DNA of 64,000 nucleotides from Actinokineospora diospyrosa (GCF_024171925.1 NZ_JAMTCO010000014.1:84058-148057), one strand, 5' to 3'. Shown: positions 1 to 10,014, counted from the first letter of the stretch. Translations and numbers: made by a program. The notes: generated by a model from the letters alone, not told the origin.

Positions 1-1098
1 GGCGTCGACCTGTTCCTGGTCGACTCGACCAACGCCGAGGTGCCCGGGTTCGTCATCTCCGAGCGCGAGATCGGCCCGGTCATCGACGGGGTCATCGCGC
101 GCGCCGGGCAGCGGGTCATCGTGGCCTGCTTCGCCAGCCACGTGCACCGGGTCCAGCAGGTGCTCGACGTGGCCGTCGCGCACGGCCGCCGGGTCGCGCT
201 GGTGGGCCGCTCGATGGTGCGCAACATGGGCATCGCCGCCGACCTCGGCCTGCTGTCGGTGCCGCCCGGGTTGCTGGTCAACCTGGACGAGGCGATGGCC
301 ATGCCCGAGGACAAGGTGCTGTTCGTGTCCACCGGGTCGCAGGGCGAGCCGCTCTCGGCGCTGTCGCGGATGGCGCGCGGCGAGCACCGGCAGATCTCCA
401 TCCGGCCCGGCGACACCGTCATCCTGGCCAGCTCGCTGATCCCGGGCAACGAGAACGCGGTGTTCGGCGTGGTCAACGGCCTGGTCCGGCTCGGCGCGCA
501 CGTGGTGCACCAGGGCAACGCCAAGGTCCACGTGTCCGGGCACGCCCCCGCTGGCGAGCTGCTCTTCCTCTACAACGCGGTCCGCCCGAGCAACGTCATG
601 CCGGTGCACGGCGAGTGGCGGCACCTGCGGGCCAACGCGGAACTGGCGGTCAAGACCGGGGTACCGGCCGACCACGTGGTGATCGCCGAGGACGGCGTCG
701 TGGTCGACCTGGTCGACGGGCGCGCCGCGATCACCGGCCGGGTCGAGGTCGGCCACGTCTACGTCGACGGCCTCTCGGTCGGCGACGTCGGCGAGTCCAC
801 CCTGTCCGACCGGCTGGTGCTCGGCGAGGGCGGCTTCATCGCGATCACCATCGTGGTCGACTCCACGACCGGTCGCGCGGTCTCCCCGCCCACCGTCTCC
901 GGCCGCGGCTTCTCCGACGACCCCAAGGCCCTCGACGACGTGGTGTCGCTGGTGGAGATGGAGCTGTCGCACACCGAGTCCGAGGGCATCACCGACACCC
1001 ACCGCATCGCCCAAGCGGTCCGCCGCGTCGTGGGCCGCTGGGTCGCCGACACCTACCGCCGCCGCCCCATGATCGTCCCCACGGTCATCCCGGTCTGA
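1..1098 (+). CDS. rnj: Ribonuclease J, C-terminal part (5' end outside window)
   Basis: The frame is open from base 1, so the gene is truncated by the window edge and its N-terminal metallo-beta-lactamase half is missing. What remains is the beta-CASP domain (FVSTGSQGEPLSALSRMA, near base 330) and the C-terminal part with the late metal-binding motif VSGHA and MPVHGEWRHLRANAE around bases 530-640, followed by the C-terminal domain. RNase J is a cytoplasmic 5'-3' exo- and endoribonuclease for mRNA turnover and rRNA maturation. In mycobacteria it lies a few genes from ftsK, as here, which supports the call. The visible 365 codons are what remains of a protein normally about 550-560 residues long. 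No terminator was recognised after the stop. Identity is secure from motifs; the start cannot be seen. Confidence 0.93.
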   Translation, partial: GVDLFLVDSTNAEVPGFVISEREIGPVIDGVIARAGQRVIVACFASHVHRVQQVLDVAVAHGRRVALVGRSMVRNMGIAADLGLLSVPPGLLVNLDEAMAMPEDKVLFVSTGSQGEPLSALSRMARGEHRQISIRPGDTVILASSLIPGNENAVFGVVNGLVRLGAHVVHQGNAKVHVSGHAPAGELLFLYNAVRPSNVMPVHGEWRHLRANAELAVKTGVPADHVVIAEDGVVVDLVDGRAAITGRVEVGHVYVDGLSVGDVGESTLSDRLVLGEGGFIAITIVVDSTTGRAVSPPTVSGRGFSDDPKALDDVVSLVEMELSHTESEGITDTHRIAQAVRRVVGRWVADTYRRRPMIVPTVIPV

Positions 1099-1336
1099 CC
1101 CCGCCAGCCCGCTCAACCGATAGCCCGCCCCGCGTCGTGGCACACCTGACGCCGGGCGGGCATCCGGACCTCGGACGGGGAATCGATCGGCCGCCCGCTT
1201 TCGCGGACGGCTGGGGAGATCCGTTGTGCCTGGAATCCGTTGTGTGCCTGGAAGCTGCCGGTCGCGCGGGCTCGGGGCGTGGCACGCTCGGTGCCGGGTG
1301 TGGGCAGACGGCCCGCTGACGGAGGGGGATCGGGCG

Positions 1337-2302
1337 ATGACGACAGGGATGAACCGGCGGGCGGCGCTGGGGCTGGGGGCGGCCGCGGTGGCCGTGGTGG
1401 GGAGCGGGACGCCCGCGGCGGCTGAGCCGTTCACGCCCTTCCCGGTGGGCACCACCCCGGCTCAGCTCATCCAGTGGGTCTACCTGCGCGAGACCCGCGC
1501 CGCCCGCGGCGCGTGGCAGTCGCTGATCACCCTCGGCGGCCAGGAGGTCGTCAGCGCGCGCGCCGACGACGTGGTCGAGGCCTACAGCGTCAACAAGGTC
1601 GCGGTGGCGGTCGCGGTGCTGGACAAGGTCGACCGCGGCCAGGCGGCGCTGACCCAGCGCCTGGAGGTCACCGCCGACATCATCAACACCGGCGGGGACG
1701 GCATCTTCCCGCTCGACGGCGCCTACCCCAGTTCGGTGACCCTCGGCCACGCCATCGCCCTGCTGCTCACCGTCTCCGACGACACCGCGAACCGGCTGGC
1801 CGGGCTGGTCACACCCACCACCGAGGTCAACGCCACCCTCGTCGCGAAGGGCTTCCCGAAGACCCAGGTGGTCGGCACCGCCAACCCGAACCGGTTCTAC
1901 CTGGGCAAGACCACGCCCCGCGAGACCCACGACCTGTTCAACGCCCTCGCCGCGGGCCGCCTGCTGTCCGCCACCTCGACGGCGTACCTGCTCAAGATCC
2001 TGCGCTCGCAGGCCGCCCACACCGACGGCGTCCGCCGCAACCTCTCCTCGGACGAGCGCGCCCGGGTGGCCACCAAAGCGGGCTGGTTCAACGACGGTCG
2101 CAACGAGGCGGGCATCGTCTTCGACGCCGCCGGGGCACCGGCCCTCACCTACGCCCTCTTCTCCCAGGGCGCGGGCGACCCCGCCGACTTCGGCGGCACC
2201 CACGCCGCGGTCAAGGCCCGGGCCACCCTCGGCCGCCCCTTCGTGACCGCCGTCCCCGCGCCCACCGCCCGCGCTGCCTACACCCCCACCAACGGCGGCT
2301 GA
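1337..2302 (+). CDS. Class A beta-lactamase-like serine hydrolase, probably exported
   Basis: A 321-residue protein. The ATG at 1337 was chosen because GGAGGGGG at 1321-1328 precedes it and the protein then begins with a twin-arginine-like leader (MTTGMNRRAALGLG) and an Ala/Val-rich core ending AAAEP near residue 33. The penicillin-recognising fold is indicated by S84-V-N-K87 (SxxK), an SDDTANRL segment in place of the usual SDN loop, and KAGWFND replacing the KTG triad. These substitutions resemble the divergent beta-lactamase-related family (Beta-lactamase2) rather than a classical resistance enzyme, so substrate and role in peptidoglycan or beta-lactam metabolism are unknown. It is transcribed alone, convergent with the SulP gene, with a strong hairpin between them. 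A longer start at 1226 is possible but would hide the leader. Confidence 0.82.
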   Translation: MTTGMNRRAALGLGAAAVAVVGSGTPAAAEPFTPFPVGTTPAQLIQWVYLRETRAARGAWQSLITLGGQEVVSARADDVVEAYSVNKVAVAVAVLDKVDRGQAALTQRLEVTADIINTGGDGIFPLDGAYPSSVTLGHAIALLLTVSDDTANRLAGLVTPTTEVNATLVAKGFPKTQVVGTANPNRFYLGKTTPRETHDLFNALAAGRLLSATSTAYLLKILRSQAAHTDGVRRNLSSDERARVATKAGWFNDGRNEAGIVFDAAGAPALTYALFSQGAGDPADFGGTHAAVKARATLGRPFVTAVPAPTARAAYTPTNGG

Positions 2303-2328
2303 TCAGCGGACGCTCCACTCAGGACAGA

Positions 2329-2364
2329 ACGGGGGCCCGGGGTCGGTCGACCCCGGGCCCCCGT
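2329..2364. terminator. Bidirectional intrinsic hairpin between convergent genes
   Basis: A perfect 16-bp stem (2329-2344 with 2349-2364) closes a 4-base GGTC loop. It sits between the stop of the beta-lactamase-like gene at 2302 and the stop of the minus-strand SulP gene at 2375. There is no U-tract on either side, which is usual for high-GC actinobacterial terminators. It can serve both transcripts. Confidence 0.75.
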
Positions 2365-2374
2365 GCCGGGTGGG

Positions 2375-4633
2375 TCAGCCGGTGAGCGCGGTGTCGGCCA
2401 AGGGGGCGATGCGGTCGCCGTCGAGCAGGAGCAGCGAGCCGGTGGGGATGTCGAAGAAGAGGCCGACCACCCGGACGCCGGTGTCGGCCACCTCGGGGAT
2501 CGCCCGCAGCTTCTCCTGCTGGACCGCCACGTTCACCATCGCCAGCCGGTCGACCTCCGACCAGCCCTCCTCGGCGGCGCGCTCGCCCAGCGGGTGCCCG
2601 GCGCGCAGCGCGGCCAGGCTCGGCTCGCCCCAGCGCAGCCACTGGCCCATCGGGTCGTCCTCGGCCAGGGTGGTGCGGTCGCCCAGCAGCGCGGCCATCC
2701 CGCCGCAGCCGGAGTGGCCGCAGACCACCAGGGTCGGCACCGCCAGGGCGCGGACCGCGTACAGCACGCCCGCGTGCACCGACTGGTCGCCGGACGGGCC
2801 GGGGTCGGGCACCAGGTTGCCCACGTTGCGGATGGTGAACAGGTCACCCGGCCCGGACGCGGTGATCACGTTCGGCACGATGCGCGAGTCGGCGCAGGTC
2901 AGGAAGACCGCGTGCGGGGACTGCGAGCCCGCGAGCTTGCGCAGGTGCGGGCGCAGCGCCGGTGCGCCGGTGCGGTGGTACTCGCGGGCGCCCGCCACCA
3001 GCGGGCGCAGGATGTGGTCCTCCGGGCCGATGGCGCGCTGGGTCGGGATCAGCAGCCGGTCCTCGGGCTCGGTGTCCTGCCAGTGCGACCACGGCGAGAA
3101 CCACCGGGGCAGGCCCTCGCGGCGGCGCGGGATGCTGCCGATCTCGTCGACCGCCACCGTCCCGCCGGTGTCCTCGTGCGAGCGCTGCCAGGCCGACAGG
3201 TGCTCGTAGGCGGCGTGGTCGAGGTAGTCCACGACCAGTTCCAGCTGCACCGCGCTGCCGTCGGGGACCTGGGTGAGCACCCGGGAGAGCCGGGGCACCG
3301 ACAGGAAGCTCAGCGTGCCCTCGACGATGACCGCGCACCGGGGCCTGCCGTCCTCGTCGGTGTCATCGCCGGTGCGCACCCGGACCCTGGCCCAGACGAC
3401 CCGGCGCAGCATGCCCAGCAGCGACACCGCGAGGCCGAGCAGCACGCCCTGCAGCAGGTCGAGCAGCACCACCCCGGCGATGGTGATCAGGTAGACGTGC
3501 AGGTCGCCGTGCTTGCGGGCCACCGCGATGTCGGCGGGGCGGACCAGCCGGACGCCCATCACGATCAGCAGCCCGGCCAGCGCCGCGAGCGGGACCTGTT
3601 CGACCAGGCCGACCAGCAGCACGGTGAACAGCAGCACCCAGATCCCGTGCAGCACGGCCGAGGCCCTGGTCCGCGCCCCCGCGCGGACGTTGGTGGAGCT
3701 GCGCACGATCACCCCGGTGATCGGCAGCCCGCCGAGCAGGCCGGAGGCGATGTTGGCCCCGCCCTGGCCCACCAGTTCCCGGTTCAGGTCGCTGCGGTGC
3801 CCCGGGCGCAGCTTGTCGACCGACACCGCCGAGAGCAGGCTCTCCACGCTCGCGATGATCGTCATCGTCGCCACGCCCACGGCGAAGGCGAACCACTGAG
3901 CGTCGGGCAGCTGCGGCAGCTGGATGGCCGAGAGCGGGTCGTCGGGCAGCGCCACGTGCGCCACGTCGAGCACCAGCAGCCCGCTGGCGACGGTCACCAG
4001 CACGATCGCGACCAGCGGCCCGGGCACGGCGCGCACCCTGGCGGGCATCCGCGGCCACAGCACGAGCAGGCCGATCACCACCAGCCCGGCCGCGGCGGCG
4101 GCCAGGTTCGTCGAGCCGGCGGTGGCGGGCAGGTCGCGCACGTTCTCCCAGGCGGTCGCCTCCGCCGCGCCGCCCAGGAGGACGTGCAGCTGGCCGAGGA
4201 CGATGGTCACGCCGATGCCCGCGAGCATCGCGTGGACGACGGTGGGGGAGATGGCGAGCGCGACGCGGCCGATCCGGCAGGCGCCGAGCACCACCTGGAG
4301 CACGCCTGCGAGGACGGTGATCGCGCAGGTGACGGCCCAGCCGAACTGGGCGACCAGCTCGGCGACGACCACGGTCAGCCCGGCGGCGGGGCCGCTGACC
4401 TGCAGGGGAGAACCGCCGAGGGATCCGGCGACGACGCCGCCGACGACGGCGGCGATGAGCCCGGCCATGACCGGGGCGTCCGAGGCGGCGGCGATGCCGA
4501 CCGACAGCGGGATGGCGACGAGGAAGACGACGAGCGAGGCGGACAGGTCGAACCGGGCGTCGGCGCGCAGCCAACGGCTGGCCCGGCGCAGCGGCGGCGC
4601 GTGTGCTGGACCGCTGGGGCGGAGCTGGCCCAT
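2375..4633 (-). CDS. SulP/SLC26 anion transporter fused to beta-carbonic anhydrase
   Basis: A 752-residue fusion. Residues about 25-400 form the multi-spanning SulP (SLC26) transporter. Residues about 415-490 form a degenerate STAS domain (VIVEGTLSFLSVPRLSRVL). Residues about 530-750 form a complete beta-carbonic anhydrase with the zinc and catalytic motifs CADSR (near 579) and GHSGCGG (near 639). The family suggests bicarbonate or sulfate transport coupled to CO2/bicarbonate interconversion at the inner membrane face; the substrate is inferred. Mycobacterium tuberculosis Rv3273 has the same architecture and similar length. The ATG at 4633 is preceded by AGGAGG on the minus strand. The upstream gap holds an AT-rich inverted repeat that could be an operator. 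Confidence 0.93.
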   Translation of the reverse strand: MGQLRPSGPAHAPPLRRASRWLRADARFDLSASLVVFLVAIPLSVGIAAASDAPVMAGLIAAVVGGVVAGSLGGSPLQVSGPAAGLTVVVAELVAQFGWAVTCAITVLAGVLQVVLGACRIGRVALAISPTVVHAMLAGIGVTIVLGQLHVLLGGAAEATAWENVRDLPATAGSTNLAAAAAGLVVIGLLVLWPRMPARVRAVPGPLVAIVLVTVASGLLVLDVAHVALPDDPLSAIQLPQLPDAQWFAFAVGVATMTIIASVESLLSAVSVDKLRPGHRSDLNRELVGQGGANIASGLLGGLPITGVIVRSSTNVRAGARTRASAVLHGIWVLLFTVLLVGLVEQVPLAALAGLLIVMGVRLVRPADIAVARKHGDLHVYLITIAGVVLLDLLQGVLLGLAVSLLGMLRRVVWARVRVRTGDDTDEDGRPRCAVIVEGTLSFLSVPRLSRVLTQVPDGSAVQLELVVDYLDHAAYEHLSAWQRSHEDTGGTVAVDEIGSIPRRREGLPRWFSPWSHWQDTEPEDRLLIPTQRAIGPEDHILRPLVAGAREYHRTGAPALRPHLRKLAGSQSPHAVFLTCADSRIVPNVITASGPGDLFTIRNVGNLVPDPGPSGDQSVHAGVLYAVRALAVPTLVVCGHSGCGGMAALLGDRTTLAEDDPMGQWLRWGEPSLAALRAGHPLGERAAEEGWSEVDRLAMVNVAVQQEKLRAIPEVADTGVRVVGLFFDIPTGSLLLLDGDRIAPLADTALTG

Positions 4634-4746
4634 GGCGGGACCTCCTGGGTCTGGTGAGGGTGATCGCGGGTCGGTCGAACCAGGGGCGGGGATCCGGCCC
4701 TAGTGAGCACATGGTGACCGATCGACCACGATGTGTCGCGTCCGTC

Positions 4747-4766
4747 AGGTAAACGACCCTTTACCT
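4747..4766. promoter_or_regulatory. Inverted repeat upstream of the SulP-carbonic anhydrase gene
   Basis: AGGTAAA-N6-TTTACCT is a perfect 7-bp inverted repeat of 20 bp total. It is AT-rich against a GC-rich background and lies about 114 bp upstream of the minus-strand start at 4633, in the only promoter region of that gene. It resembles a dimer operator. The binding protein is unknown, and no transcription factor gene is adjacent. Confidence 0.45.
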
Positions 4767-4837
4767 TTCTCGGTTCCGGTGACGGCGTGACAAGGCCCAC
4801 ATTCACTCGTCGGTGTGATTCCGACGTGACCGCGGTC

Positions 4838-5800
4838 TCATTCGGTGGGCAGTGGTTCTGCTGGTGTGACAGGGACGCGTGCGGCGAGTTGGACCAGCAT
4901 CGCGCCGGTCAGCAGCACGACCATGCCCGCGATCTGGGCCGGGGCGAGCACCTCGCCGAGCAGCGACCAGGCCAGCAGCGTGGCCACCACGGGCTCGGAG
5001 AGCGCGAGCACGCTGGCCACCGTCGAGGGCAGGTGGCGCAGAGAACTGGTGCTCAGGGCGTAGGCGATGGCCGTGCTGATCGCCGCGACGGCCACCAGCA
5101 GCCCCCAGATCGGGACCGCCGCGCCGCCGAGCAGCGCGGTGTCGTCGAGCTTGTCGAACGGCAGTTCCCACGGCGGCGCGACGACGAACAGGCCGACCGC
5201 GCCCACCGCCATGCCCCAGGTGACCATCCCGATCGGGTGTTGCTCACCGGCACCCTTCTCGCCGAGCAGGTAGTAGCCCGCCGAGCACAGCGCCGCACCG
5301 GCCCCGGCCAGCAGCCCGACCCCGTCCAGCCGCAGGCCCGACCAGACCTGCGCGACCAGGGCCAGCCCGCCCAGCGCCAGCCCGGTGCCCAGCCAGGACA
5401 GCGCGGGCAGCCGCACCCGGCGCACGAACCGCACCCACAGCGCGACCAGCACCGGCGAGGTGTACTCCAGCAGCATCGCGACCCCGACCGGCAGCCGAGA
5501 CACCGCGACGAAGAACAGGAACTGCACCGCCGCGACCCCGATGAGCCCGTAGGCGACGACGACCCGCCAGTGCTCCCGGCGGACCCGCAGGACGCGCGGG
5601 CGCACCACGGCCACCCCGACCAGCAGCATCAGCGCCGCCAGGCCCGCCCGCGCGCTGGCCACCTGCTCCGGCGCGAACCCGGCCTGCATCACCGGCTTGG
5701 CCAGCGGGCCGGAACTGCCGAACGCCGTGGACGCCACGAGGATGAACACGGTGCCGCGGCCGCGGTGCTGACTAACCGGCGTCGTCGTTTTGGTGGTCAC
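4838..5800 (-). CDS. EamA/DMT-family transporter
   Basis: A 320-residue membrane protein with about ten hydrophobic segments arranged as two EamA repeats (residues about 17-150 and 165-305). This is the drug/metabolite transporter fold, usually an exporter of amino acids or other small metabolites. The segment TAFGSSGPLAKPVMQAGFAP near the N-terminus and the LSEPVVATLLAW segment in the second repeat are typical. The start is a GTG at 5800. Just upstream, ACTGGC (5812-5817) and GCCAGT (5827-5832) form a short inverted repeat that might bind a regulator. No substrate can be read from sequence. Confidence 0.88.
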   Translation of the reverse strand: MTTKTTTPVSQHRGRGTVFILVASTAFGSSGPLAKPVMQAGFAPEQVASARAGLAALMLLVGVAVVRPRVLRVRREHWRVVVAYGLIGVAAVQFLFFVAVSRLPVGVAMLLEYTSPVLVALWVRFVRRVRLPALSWLGTGLALGGLALVAQVWSGLRLDGVGLLAGAGAALCSAGYYLLGEKGAGEQHPIGMVTWGMAVGAVGLFVVAPPWELPFDKLDDTALLGGAAVPIWGLLVAVAAISTAIAYALSTSSLRHLPSTVASVLALSEPVVATLLAWSLLGEVLAPAQIAGMVVLLTGAMLVQLAARVPVTPAEPLPTE

Positions 5801-5869
5801 GACTGGCAGTCTGTCCGAAGTCGACGGCCAGTGGTAGGACGTTTCCGGCCACCTGTCGGGTGCCCAGCG

Positions 5870-6694
5870 TCAGGGGCGCCACGGGCTGACCGAGTCGCAC
5901 GGCCGGGTCGGGTCGTGGAACTTGGGCGCGTCCAGCTCATCGGGGCGCAACGCCACCAGGTCGTCGGTGATCTGCCGCATGATCCGCGCGTGCGCGCGCA
6001 TCGCGTCGCCCGGCTTGCCCGCCGACAGGTCCGCCAGGTCGACCTCGCCGCCGAAGTGCACCTTGAACACCGGCCGCTTGCGCACCGCCCGGAAGAACGA
6101 GGTCACCAGCGGCTTGACGTCGGCTGGCCCGTTGACCACCTCGGTGCCCCAGCAGACGGCCTCGTGCGCGCCCCACTGGCTGACCGTCACCACCGGCACG
6201 TTCCCGTGCAACGCCATCCGCGCCGCCCCGGTCTTGCCGCGCTCCGGCCACAGCCCGGGGTCCCGGCTGACCCGGCCCTCGGGGTAGAGCAGCAGCGGCA
6301 CCCGCGCCGTGGTCAAGGTGTCGGTGGCCCGGCTGAACGCCTCGGCGATGTTGGCCTTGCCCCGGTCGACCCGCAGGTGCCCCGCCTTGCGCAGGAAGTA
6401 CCCGAGCACCGGCGCGTCCAGCAGCCCGGCGGTGAGCATGAACCGGGGCAGCAGGCCGATCTCGCGCATCGCGGCGATCATGACGAACGGGTCGAACATG
6501 CCGATGTGGTTGACCGCGACCAGCACCGGCCGCCCGCGCAGGTGCGCGGGGAACTCGCCGGTGATCTCGATCCGGCCCACCGAGCGCACCAGCGCGGTGT
6601 CGATCGCGCACATCGCCCGCCACACCGGCGGGGTCTGCGCGGGCCCGTCCTGGGCGCGCGACGGGCGGGGCGCGGGGCTGCGCAGCGCGGACAT
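5870..6694 (-). CDS. 1-acylglycerol-3-phosphate acyltransferase (PlsC-type)
   Basis: A 274-residue protein from the ATG at 6694; a longer frame begins at 6742, and an internal Met (CAIDTALVRSVG) is also possible. The PlsC acyltransferase signature is clear: NHIGMFDP (NH-x4-D) and later YPEGRVSR (the EGR motif). It would transfer an acyl chain to lysophosphatidic acid or a related acceptor at the membrane. The C-terminus is Asp/Pro-rich and ends DSVSPWRP. It is divergent from ftsK with less than 100 bp between starts, so the promoters must overlap. Several such paralogues are usual in actinobacteria, so the exact acceptor is uncertain. Confidence 0.88.
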   Translation of the reverse strand: MSALRSPAPRPSRAQDGPAQTPPVWRAMCAIDTALVRSVGRIEITGEFPAHLRGRPVLVAVNHIGMFDPFVMIAAMREIGLLPRFMLTAGLLDAPVLGYFLRKAGHLRVDRGKANIAEAFSRATDTLTTARVPLLLYPEGRVSRDPGLWPERGKTGAARMALHGNVPVVTVSQWGAHEAVCWGTEVVNGPADVKPLVTSFFRAVRKRPVFKVHFGGEVDLADLSAGKPGDAMRAHARIMRQITDDLVALRPDELDAPKFHDPTRPCDSVSPWRP

Positions 6695-6790
6695 GGCGTG
6701 AGCATCGCACGGGCGCGCGCGGGTGCCGGTGCGGGGGCGCACGGTGTGGCAAGCGCCGGGCGGGCGGCTCGCCCACTACCGTGTGATCCC

Positions 6791-9217
6791 ATGGCGAGCC
6801 GGACGACGACACCGAAGGGCAAGGGCGGGGCGCGCAAACCCGCCGCCTCCCGCGCTCCGGCCAAGCGCACCCCAGCGGCCCGCAAGGCGCCACCGCCGAG
6901 CAAGGGGGTCGTGGCCGCCGCCTGGGGCCTGCTCGCCAAGGGCGCGGGCTCGCTGGTCCGCGCGATCAGCCGCACCAAGGAGCTCGACCCCGCGCACCGC
7001 CGCGACGGCATCGGCTTCGCCCTGGTCGCCCTCGGGGTGATCCTCGGCGCCGCGGTGTGGTGGCACGTCGGCAAGGTCGGCGGCTACCTCGAGGACGGCG
7101 TGCGGACCGTGCTCGGCGCGATGACCGTGGCCATGCCGCTGCTGCTGTTCGTCCTCGGCGTCACCCTGATGCGCACCGACCCGCAGCCGGAGAAGCGCCC
7201 CCGCTACACCGTCGGCTCGCTGCTGCTCGCCCTCGCCCTGCTCGGCGTCCTGCACGTCTTCGCGGGCCAGCCCGTGGACAACGACGGCAGGATGTACGCG
7301 GGCGGCGCGCTGGGCTACCTGTCCGGCGGTCTGCTCGCCAAGGGCGTCACCGCCTGGGTCGCCATCCCGGTGCTGTTCCTGCTGCTGGGCTTCGGCGTGC
7401 TGGTGTTCACCGGCACCCGCATCCGCGACGTCCCCACCCGGCTGCGCGAACTCGGCCGCGACCCGCAGGACGCCGCCGACGGCGCCGACCTGTTCGACGA
7501 CGAGCCCGAGCTCGTGGAGCCCCCGCTCAAGCCGCGCAAGTCCCCGCGCCGCAAGGTCGCCAGCCAGGCGGAGGACACCGCCGAGCAGCCGCCGCTGCCG
7601 CTGGAGGAGCCCGCGCCAGCCAAGCCCGCGCGCAAGCGCCCGGTCGAGGTCAAGGAGACCCCGCAGGTCACCGAGCCCAAGCCGGACGAGAGCCTGATCT
7701 CGGTCACCCGGGTCGTCGACGGCGACTACACGCTGCCCGACCCGAACCTGCTCGTCGCCGGGGACGCCCCCAAGGCGCGCAGCAAGGCCAACGACACCAT
7801 GATCGAGGCCATCACCGGGGTGCTCGACCAGTTCTCCATCGACGCCCAGGTCACCGGGTTCACCCGGGGCCCGACGGTCACCCGCTACGAGGTGGAGCTG
7901 GGGCCGGGGGTCAAGGTCGAGAAGATCACCGCGCTGACCAAGAACATCGCCTACGCGGTGGCCACCGACAACGTCCGGCTGCTCGCCCCGATCCCGGGCA
8001 AGTCCGCGGTGGGCATCGAGGTGCCCAACGCCGACCGCGAGATGGTCCGCCTCGGCGACGTGCTGCGCTCCTCGACCGCGCTCGGCGACAGCCACCCCAT
8101 GGTGGTCGGCCTGGGCAAGGACATCGAGGGCCACATGATCACCGCGAACCTGGCCAAGATGCCGCACCTGCTGTGCGCGGGCTCGACCGGGTCCGGCAAG
8201 TCGAGCTTCGTCAACTCGATGCTGGTGTCGCTGCTGGCCAGGGCCACCCCGGACGAGGTCAGGATGATCCTGATCGACCCGAAGATGGTCGAGCTGACCC
8301 CGTACGAGGGCATCCCGCACCTGATCACGCCCATCATCACCCAGCCCAAGAAGGCGGCGGCCGCGCTGACCTGGCTGGTCGAGGAGATGGAGCAGCGCTA
8401 CCAGGACATGCAGGTCAACCGGGTTCGCCACATCGACGACTTCAACAAGAAGGTGAAGTCCGGCGAGATCACCGCGCCGCCGGGCAGCGAGCGCGAGTAC
8501 CGGCCCTACCCCTACATCCTGGCCATCGTCGACGAGCTCGCCGACCTGATGATGACCGCGCCGCGCGACGTCGAGGACGCCATCGTGCGGATCACCCAGA
8601 AGGCGCGCGCGGCGGGCATCCACCTGGTGCTGGCCACCCAGCGGCCCTCGGTGGACGTGGTCACCGGCCTGATCAAGACCAACGTGCCGTCCCGGTTGGC
8701 GTTCGCGACCTCGTCGCTGACCGACTCCCGGGTCATCCTCGACCAGCCCGGCGCCGAGAAGCTCATCGGCATGGGCGACGGGCTGTACCTGCCGATGGGC
8801 GCGGCCAAGCCGGTCCGGGTGCAGGGCGCCTACGTCAGCGACGAGGAGATCGCCGACATCGTGGCGTTCACCAAGGAGCAGGCGCAGCCGGACTACACGG
8901 CCGGGGTCACCGCGGCCAAGCCGGGCGAGGCCAAGGAGATCGACCCGGACATCGGCGACGACCTGGAACTGCTGGTGCAGGCCACCGAGCTGATCGTCAC
9001 CTCGCAGTTCGGCTCGACCTCGATGCTGCAGCGCAAGCTGCGGGTCGGCTTCGCCAAGGCGGGGCGGCTGATGGACCTGCTGGAGACCAGGGGCGTGGTC
9101 GGGCCGTCGGAGGGCTCCAAGGCCCGCGAGGTGCTGATCAAGCCGGACGAGCTGGAGAACGTGCTGTGGACACTCCGGGGTGGACCGTCCGCTGTGGAGG
9201 ACGAGGACGCCGAGTAG
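6791..9217 (+). CDS. ftsK: DNA translocase FtsK/SpoIIIE
   Basis: An 808-residue septal DNA pump. The ATG at 6791 gives an N-terminus of basic Lys/Ala/Pro-rich sequence followed by about four membrane segments (residues about 72-215). An acidic and Pro-rich linker (about 220-310) precedes the RecA-like motor with Walker A GSTGSGKS (K470) and Walker B-like [12 protein letters not shown]. The gamma winged-helix domain for KOPS-like site recognition is at the C-terminus ([26 protein letters not shown]). The protein moves terminal chromosome DNA through the closing septum. In mycobacteria ftsK is followed by argA, pgsA, clgR and pspA, and the same block is recognisable here in rearranged form. The frame is open far upstream in other genes, but homology and the leader position fix the start. 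Confidence 0.96.
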   Translation: MASRTTTPKGKGGARKPAASRAPAKRTPAARKAPPPSKGVVAAAWGLLAKGAGSLVRAISRTKELDPAHRRDGIGFALVALGVILGAAVWWHVGKVGGYLEDGVRTVLGAMTVAMPLLLFVLGVTLMRTDPQPEKRPRYTVGSLLLALALLGVLHVFAGQPVDNDGRMYAGGALGYLSGGLLAKGVTAWVAIPVLFLLLGFGVLVFTGTRIRDVPTRLRELGRDPQDAADGADLFDDEPELVEPPLKPRKSPRRKVASQAEDTAEQPPLPLEEPAPAKPARKRPVEVKETPQVTEPKPDESLISVTRVVDGDYTLPDPNLLVAGDAPKARSKANDTMIEAITGVLDQFSIDAQVTGFTRGPTVTRYEVELGPGVKVEKITALTKNIAYAVATDNVRLLAPIPGKSAVGIEVPNADREMVRLGDVLRSSTALGDSHPMVVGLGKDIEGHMITANLAKMPHLLCAGSTGSGKSSFVNSMLVSLLARATPDEVRMILIDPKMVELTPYEGIPHLITPIITQPKKAAAALTWLVEEMEQRYQDMQVNRVRHIDDFNKKVKSGEITAPPGSEREYRPYPYILAIVDELADLMMTAPRDVEDAIVRITQKARAAGIHLVLATQRPSVDVVTGLIKTNVPSRLAFATSSLTDSRVILDQPGAEKLIGMGDGLYLPMGAAKPVRVQGAYVSDEEIADIVAFTKEQAQPDYTAGVTAAKPGEAKEIDPDIGDDLELLVQATELIVTSQFGSTSMLQRKLRVGFAKAGRLMDLLETRGVVGPSEGSKAREVLIKPDELENVLWTLRGGPSAVEDEDAE

Positions 9218-9228
9218 GCCGTCCGCTC

Positions 9229-9244
9229 GGACCGGGGTCCTTTT
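9229..9244 (+). terminator. Short hairpin with T-tract after ftsK
   Basis: GGAC-CGGG-GTCC (9229-9240) is followed directly by TTTT (9241-9244), 12 bases after the ftsK stop. The stem is only 4-5 bp, so it is a weak candidate. The T-tract is unusual for this GC-rich sequence. Confidence 0.35.
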
Positions 9245-9365
9245 AGGTCTCGAACAGCTAACGACCCTCGCGAACCGCGGTATCCGGGGCCAGGGTTGGC
9301 CAGGGTACCGGCGGATGATTGCGCGCGCCCGCACCCCGGCGCGGCCTGAGGGAGGACCCAGCAGC

Positions 9366-9992
9366 GTGGACCCGTACGACTACAACTACACGACCACCGA
9401 GTTCCCGTGGGGCGTGTTCATCGCCGCCATGGTGGTCGGCCTGGCGTTCGCCGTCATCGGCGTCGTCGCGATGTGGAAGGTGTACACCAAGGCCGGGCAA
9501 CCGGGCTGGGCGGCGATCGTGCCGTTCTACAACACCTACGTCCTGCTCAAGATCGTCGGGCGGCCCGGCTGGTGGCTGCTGCTGCTGTTCATCCCGCTGG
9601 TCAACATCGTGATCCTGATCATCGTGATGGTCGACCTGGCCAAGGCGTTCGGCAAGGACGGCGGGTTCGCCGTGGTGCTGGTCCTGTTCAGCTTCATCGG
9701 CCTGCTGATCCTGGCGTTCGGCAGCGCGCGGTACGTGGGCCCGGTCGCCGACCCTGCCTTCGCGGGCGGCGGGTACGGCCCCGGCGGCGGCTACCCGCAG
9801 CAGGGCTACGGCGGTTACCCGCAGCAAGGCGGCTACCCCCAGCAGCAGCCCGGTTACCCGGTGCAGGGTGGCTACCCGCAGCAGCAGGGCTACCAGGGCG
9901 GTTACCCCCAGCAGCCCCAGCAAGGCGGGTATCCCCAGCAGCCCGGTTACCCGCAGCAAGGTGGCTACCCGCAGCAGCCGTACAACGGCTGA
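9366..9992 (+). CDS. DUF5684-like membrane protein with GYPQQ-repeat tail
   Basis: A 208-residue protein. The GTG at 9366 is preceded by GGAGGA at 9351-9356. Residues about 15-125 contain three to four hydrophobic segments, with the motif [22 protein letters not shown] typical of the small DUF5684 family found near or fused to signal peptidases. The last 75 residues are a low-complexity tail of GYPQQ-type repeats (about twelve), resembling tails that promote assembly or phase separation. The function is unknown. It is a single gene between ftsK and a lipoprotein gene, and a hairpin after it may stop transcription. Confidence 0.85.
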   Translation: MDPYDYNYTTTEFPWGVFIAAMVVGLAFAVIGVVAMWKVYTKAGQPGWAAIVPFYNTYVLLKIVGRPGWWLLLLFIPLVNIVILIIVMVDLAKAFGKDGGFAVVLVLFSFIGLLILAFGSARYVGPVADPAFAGGGYGPGGGYPQQGYGGYPQQGGYPQQQPGYPVQGGYPQQQGYQGGYPQQPQQGGYPQQPGYPQQGGYPQQPYNG

Positions 9993-10014
9993 TCGACTAC
10001 TGGTGCAACCCGAT

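Noticed and set aside
2363-4657. Long plus-strand frame opposite the SulP-carbonic anhydrase gene
   Set aside because: It mirrors the real gene in an antisense frame; its product is Arg/His/Gln-rich low complexity. The minus-strand product matches known domains from end to end.
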